Origin: Cryptomeria japonica
Taxonomy: Eukaryota > Streptophyta > Pinopsida > Cupressales > Cupressaceae
Direction of reading: 5' to 3'
Assembly (NCBI RefSeq): GCF_030272615.1
Contig: NC_081408.1
Coordinates: 406,236,889-406,298,888 of the forward strand
Length of the DNA: 62,000 nt
Shown piece after piece: positions 59,358 to 62,000 of the stretch. The notes below the pieces were generated by a model. It did no database searches. It had not been told where the DNA came from and worked only from the letters and a program-made list of their open reading frames with translations. Within the stretch, counting starts at the first letter, position 1. Every line of letters starts with the position of its first letter. The position numbers and the translations under genes are program-made.

Positions 59358-59740
59358 TCATGTCTTATACAAGATATATCGATCCTAAAACTAGATGCTT
59401 TGATCATCTTTGTCTTATACAATATATATCGTTCCTAAAACCAGAGGCTTTGATCATCTTTGTCTTATATAGGAGGTGTCATCCCTGAAACCAGACTTGA
59501 TCTCAATCTTATCAATTCTATAAATCCAATCAATCTTATCAATTCTATCAATCCATTTCATCTGATCCATTCTATCATGTCTTATACAAGATGTATCTTT
59601 CCCAAAACCAAATGTTTTGATCATGTCTTATATAGGATATATCATTCCTGAAACTAGACGCTTTGATAATCTTTGTCTTATACATGAGGTGTCATTCCTG
59701 AAACCAGACTTGAACTCAATCTTATCAATTCTGATCAATC
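59358..59740 (+). repeat. About 50-bp satellite-like tandem repeat in the T 3' region
   Basis: Units begin GTCTTATACAAGATATATC and contain CCTGAAACCAGAC and GCTTTGATCATCTTT. Copies start at 59359, 59411, 59461, 59578, 59625 and 59676. A second element, CAATCTTATCAATTCTATC, is interspersed after some copies. The whole block looks duplicated once (59359-59575 and 59578-59740). Confidence 0.75.
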
Positions 59741-60179
59741 TAATCCATCTGATCAATCATATCATTATCCCCATACATGAGCATATCATATTGACATGAT
59801 GAAGAAAGATAGATCGCATTATTGGAAACATTTGCATTCATCAAATCCAACCATCATCTGCATATCAACTTCGAAGCATATAATATCATTACAAACATCA
59901 TATAAACATGTAAATAAAAAAAACAAAACACACACACACACACACATCACATCATCATCATTTGCAAAATTCATATTGATTAAAAGCATATTATATAGCT
60001 CATCAAAATCAAAATTGCTGCATCCATATCATATCATCATGCACATGTGTGCCCACATGCTGATCCAAAGGAAAATCAATGATACAAGTCAGAACCAATC
60101 GTCAGTCAGAACAAATAAATGTCCAAAGTTCTTAGATATCATATTACTATCAATCAATCCACATTCCATATCGAAATCT

Positions 60180-60400
60180 ATGAACTGAGTTCCATATCAA
60201 AAATCAATCAATCCAAGTTTCATATCGAAATCAATCAATCCAAGTTCCATATAAAAAATCAGTCAATCAAGACCCATATCGAATCAAGACCCATATCGAA
60301 TCAGGACCCATATCGAATCATCAAGACCCATATCGAATCAAGACCCATATCGAATAAGGACTCATATTGAATCAAGACCCATATCCACACTTGAACCATA
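60180..60400 (+). repeat. About 18-20-bp tandem repeat CAAGACCCATATCGAAT
   Basis: About ten imperfect copies of (TC)AAGACCCATATCGAAT run from 60265 to 60400, preceded by longer relatives with TCAATCAATCCAAGTTCCATATC (split across 60180-60265). The array ends about 375 bases before the right LTR. Confidence 0.8.
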
Positions 60401-60774
60401 TCGACAATCAGGATTCCTACCAACACGACCTCGGTGGATGTTTGGGGCATGTACGCACTATGCCCACATCAGTCTTCCTCATTTCTTTAATGTCACTTTT
60501 AAAATTTATCGGTAGATAAATATCAAAAAATTTAACAAGTCAAATCATCCAACTTTCAAAAATTGTACTACATCGCAACACTGCCCCAAAAGTAATAATT
60601 TTCTCAATTTATCTTTCGAGGGGGCATCATCAATATCGTTCATCAAATCTACATCTAGGGCATCATATCAACATTTCGACACACAACATCATATCGATCA
60701 AATTTTGGCAGCATATCCAGCAAATTTTCTTTGAATCAACATGTGCACACACGTCACTTCAAAGATGGGCAAAA

Positions 60775-62000
60775 TGTAGATGTATAAATCAGACCACTTT
60801 CCTAAATAAATATTTAATATTTATTTTAACTCCATTCCTCTTATTAATTAAATTTTATTTAATTAATTCCTTCATTTTTATCTATTTGATTAAATGAATT
60901 ACTCAATTGATTTAATTAAATTCACATTAACCTTTTCTAGCCTTTGATTAAATAAATCACTTTATTTAATTAATTCCCCTTTCTCCCTTTTAATTAAATT
61001 TACATTTAATTAAATTTATCCTTGCAAATAAATAAATCTAATTTATTTATTAAATCCCCCCACTTGTATTTATGCAAGTTGCCTCTATTTTGGTTGAAAT
61101 AAAGTAATTTTATTTTAATTAAAATCCTTTTTCCCTCCACATGCATTTTCCTACATCTCCCACTTGCCTCCTAAACCCCTTCTAGATTCTTCTAATCACT
61201 TCCAATTTATCCTAATTCATCTCTTAATTATTGTCACATTCCTAAGCAAAGAGAAGTCACTTCTCAAAGCCTCCAAAGTCTTTGAAATGCATTAAAGGCT
61301 TTATGTCTTCAACAAGCTAACCCTCAAAGTCTTCCTAACCATTACTGGTTAACTCAACCTTCTTGCATGGTTAGAGACTTTCTCTCTAACTTAACCCTCA
61401 TCTAACCCAAGGGTCTCATCAAGAATTCATGGCTTTAACCTTGGTTATCCTATTAACCCTTGCACAAGAGTTTACCCCTTGGGTAAAAGCTTTATCCATT
61501 GGATAAACCTAACCTAACCTTAACCCTTACTTCCAAGGGTAACCTTCATGTCTTCTCAAGCATTTAATGCTTCTTACATCTCCTCTCAAAGAACCCTTTG
61601 TTGACAATTGTCACCATTTCATTGGTGAGAATTATAAACATGGATTGATTAACTTTCAATCCTAGCCCTTGTCAAGATTATTCAATCTTAACCATCCATT
61701 GCCCTATTTTACCTATAAATAGAGCTCTCATTCCTCAATTTTCATATCAACAATCTTTCATGCATCTACATTATAGTCTAAATTACTAAACATTTTAGCC
61801 TCTCTTTGTTAAATCATCATAATAGTATTTAGAAGCGTTTTAATATATCATAGAATATTCATGCTAGGATAGTATATCATTGCTAGGATAATTTGCTAAT
61901 ATTTTATCATATCATCATCTTTATGCTAGCTTAATCATCATAGTTTCAATATCATACATATTAGAATGCATTCATGCATATAAATCAAACATCACTCTTT
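60775..62000 (+). repeat. Right LTR of T, cut by the window end
   Basis: Starts TGTAGATGTATAAATCAG right after the purine-rich AAAGATGGGCAAAA. It matches the left LTR closely, with one larger difference near 61000 where the right copy has an extra TTTAATTAAATT-type segment. Confidence 0.9.

Larger units (their letters stand above)
46149..62000 (+). mobile_element. Element T: Tat-lineage Ty3/gypsy retrotransposon with both LTRs
   Basis: The two LTRs (46149-47560 and 60775-window end) bracket a 13.2-kb interior. It holds a primer-binding site, a 3-kb repeat-rich leader, gag, pol with a second (archaeal-type) RNase H, and a 2.8-kb 3' non-coding part full of tandem repeats. The second RNase H, long non-coding parts and the Gag zinc-like motif CDFHRNKGHNTNYC are traits of the Tat group (Ogre, Retand and relatives). 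By eye the LTRs differ at about 39 of 1,190 positions, so T is younger than D. All its ORFs are broken. Confidence 0.85.

Overview
The window is about 65% A+T, eukaryotic, and consists almost entirely of nested transposable elements, which points to a large repeat-rich seed-plant genome. The mix of Sirevirus-like copia, Tat-lineage and chromovirus gypsy elements and a plant L1 LINE, with old insertions (about 8% divergence between one LTR pair by eye) still in place, looks like a conifer or other gymnosperm. That assignment is inference. I see no tRNA, rRNA or CRISPR array, and no intact conventional host gene.

Layout: 1-886 is the 3' end and 3' LTR of an element lying mostly to the left, abutting a reverse-strand gypsy gag pseudogene (887-2769). 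5505-6759 is a solo copia-type LTR with a perfect 5-bp target-site duplication (TSD). 8651-11719 (reverse) is a 1,023-codon reading frame, here called A, broken only by three in-frame stops. 15326-16182 plus 29438-31487 (reverse) are the two halves of a paralogue, here called BC. BC is split by a 13.25-kb insertion, X (16183-29432), flanked by AGTAT. X in turn carries a truncated chromovirus (G, 17259-21294) and a non-autonomous copia-type element (D, 21295-26995). D has a coiled-coil/zinc-knuckle gag and a second large ORF where pol should be.

32135-38765 is a decayed Sirevirus-like copia element (E), itself carrying a solo gypsy LTR (37295-38467). 38766-46148 is a reverse-strand L1 LINE with ORF1 and ORF2. 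46149 to the window end is a Tat-lineage gypsy element (T) with both LTRs, gag-pro-RT-RNaseH-aRNaseH-integrase remnants and satellite-like repeats in its 3' non-coding part.

Two things stand out. First, three arrays of a TAGCGC-type motif are spaced at exactly 21 bp: two in T's 5' leader and one inside X. Between the motifs the sequence is mostly not conserved. Second, the A/BC protein family has no domain I can name. Its members decay mainly by nonsense transitions and have motif-rich upstream regions: GTTCAA palindromes above A, and a 55-bp array of hairpin-forming units above BC. D's second ORF may be a distant relative and would be moved in trans by E-like copia elements, with which D shares PBS type, PPT and LTR blocks.
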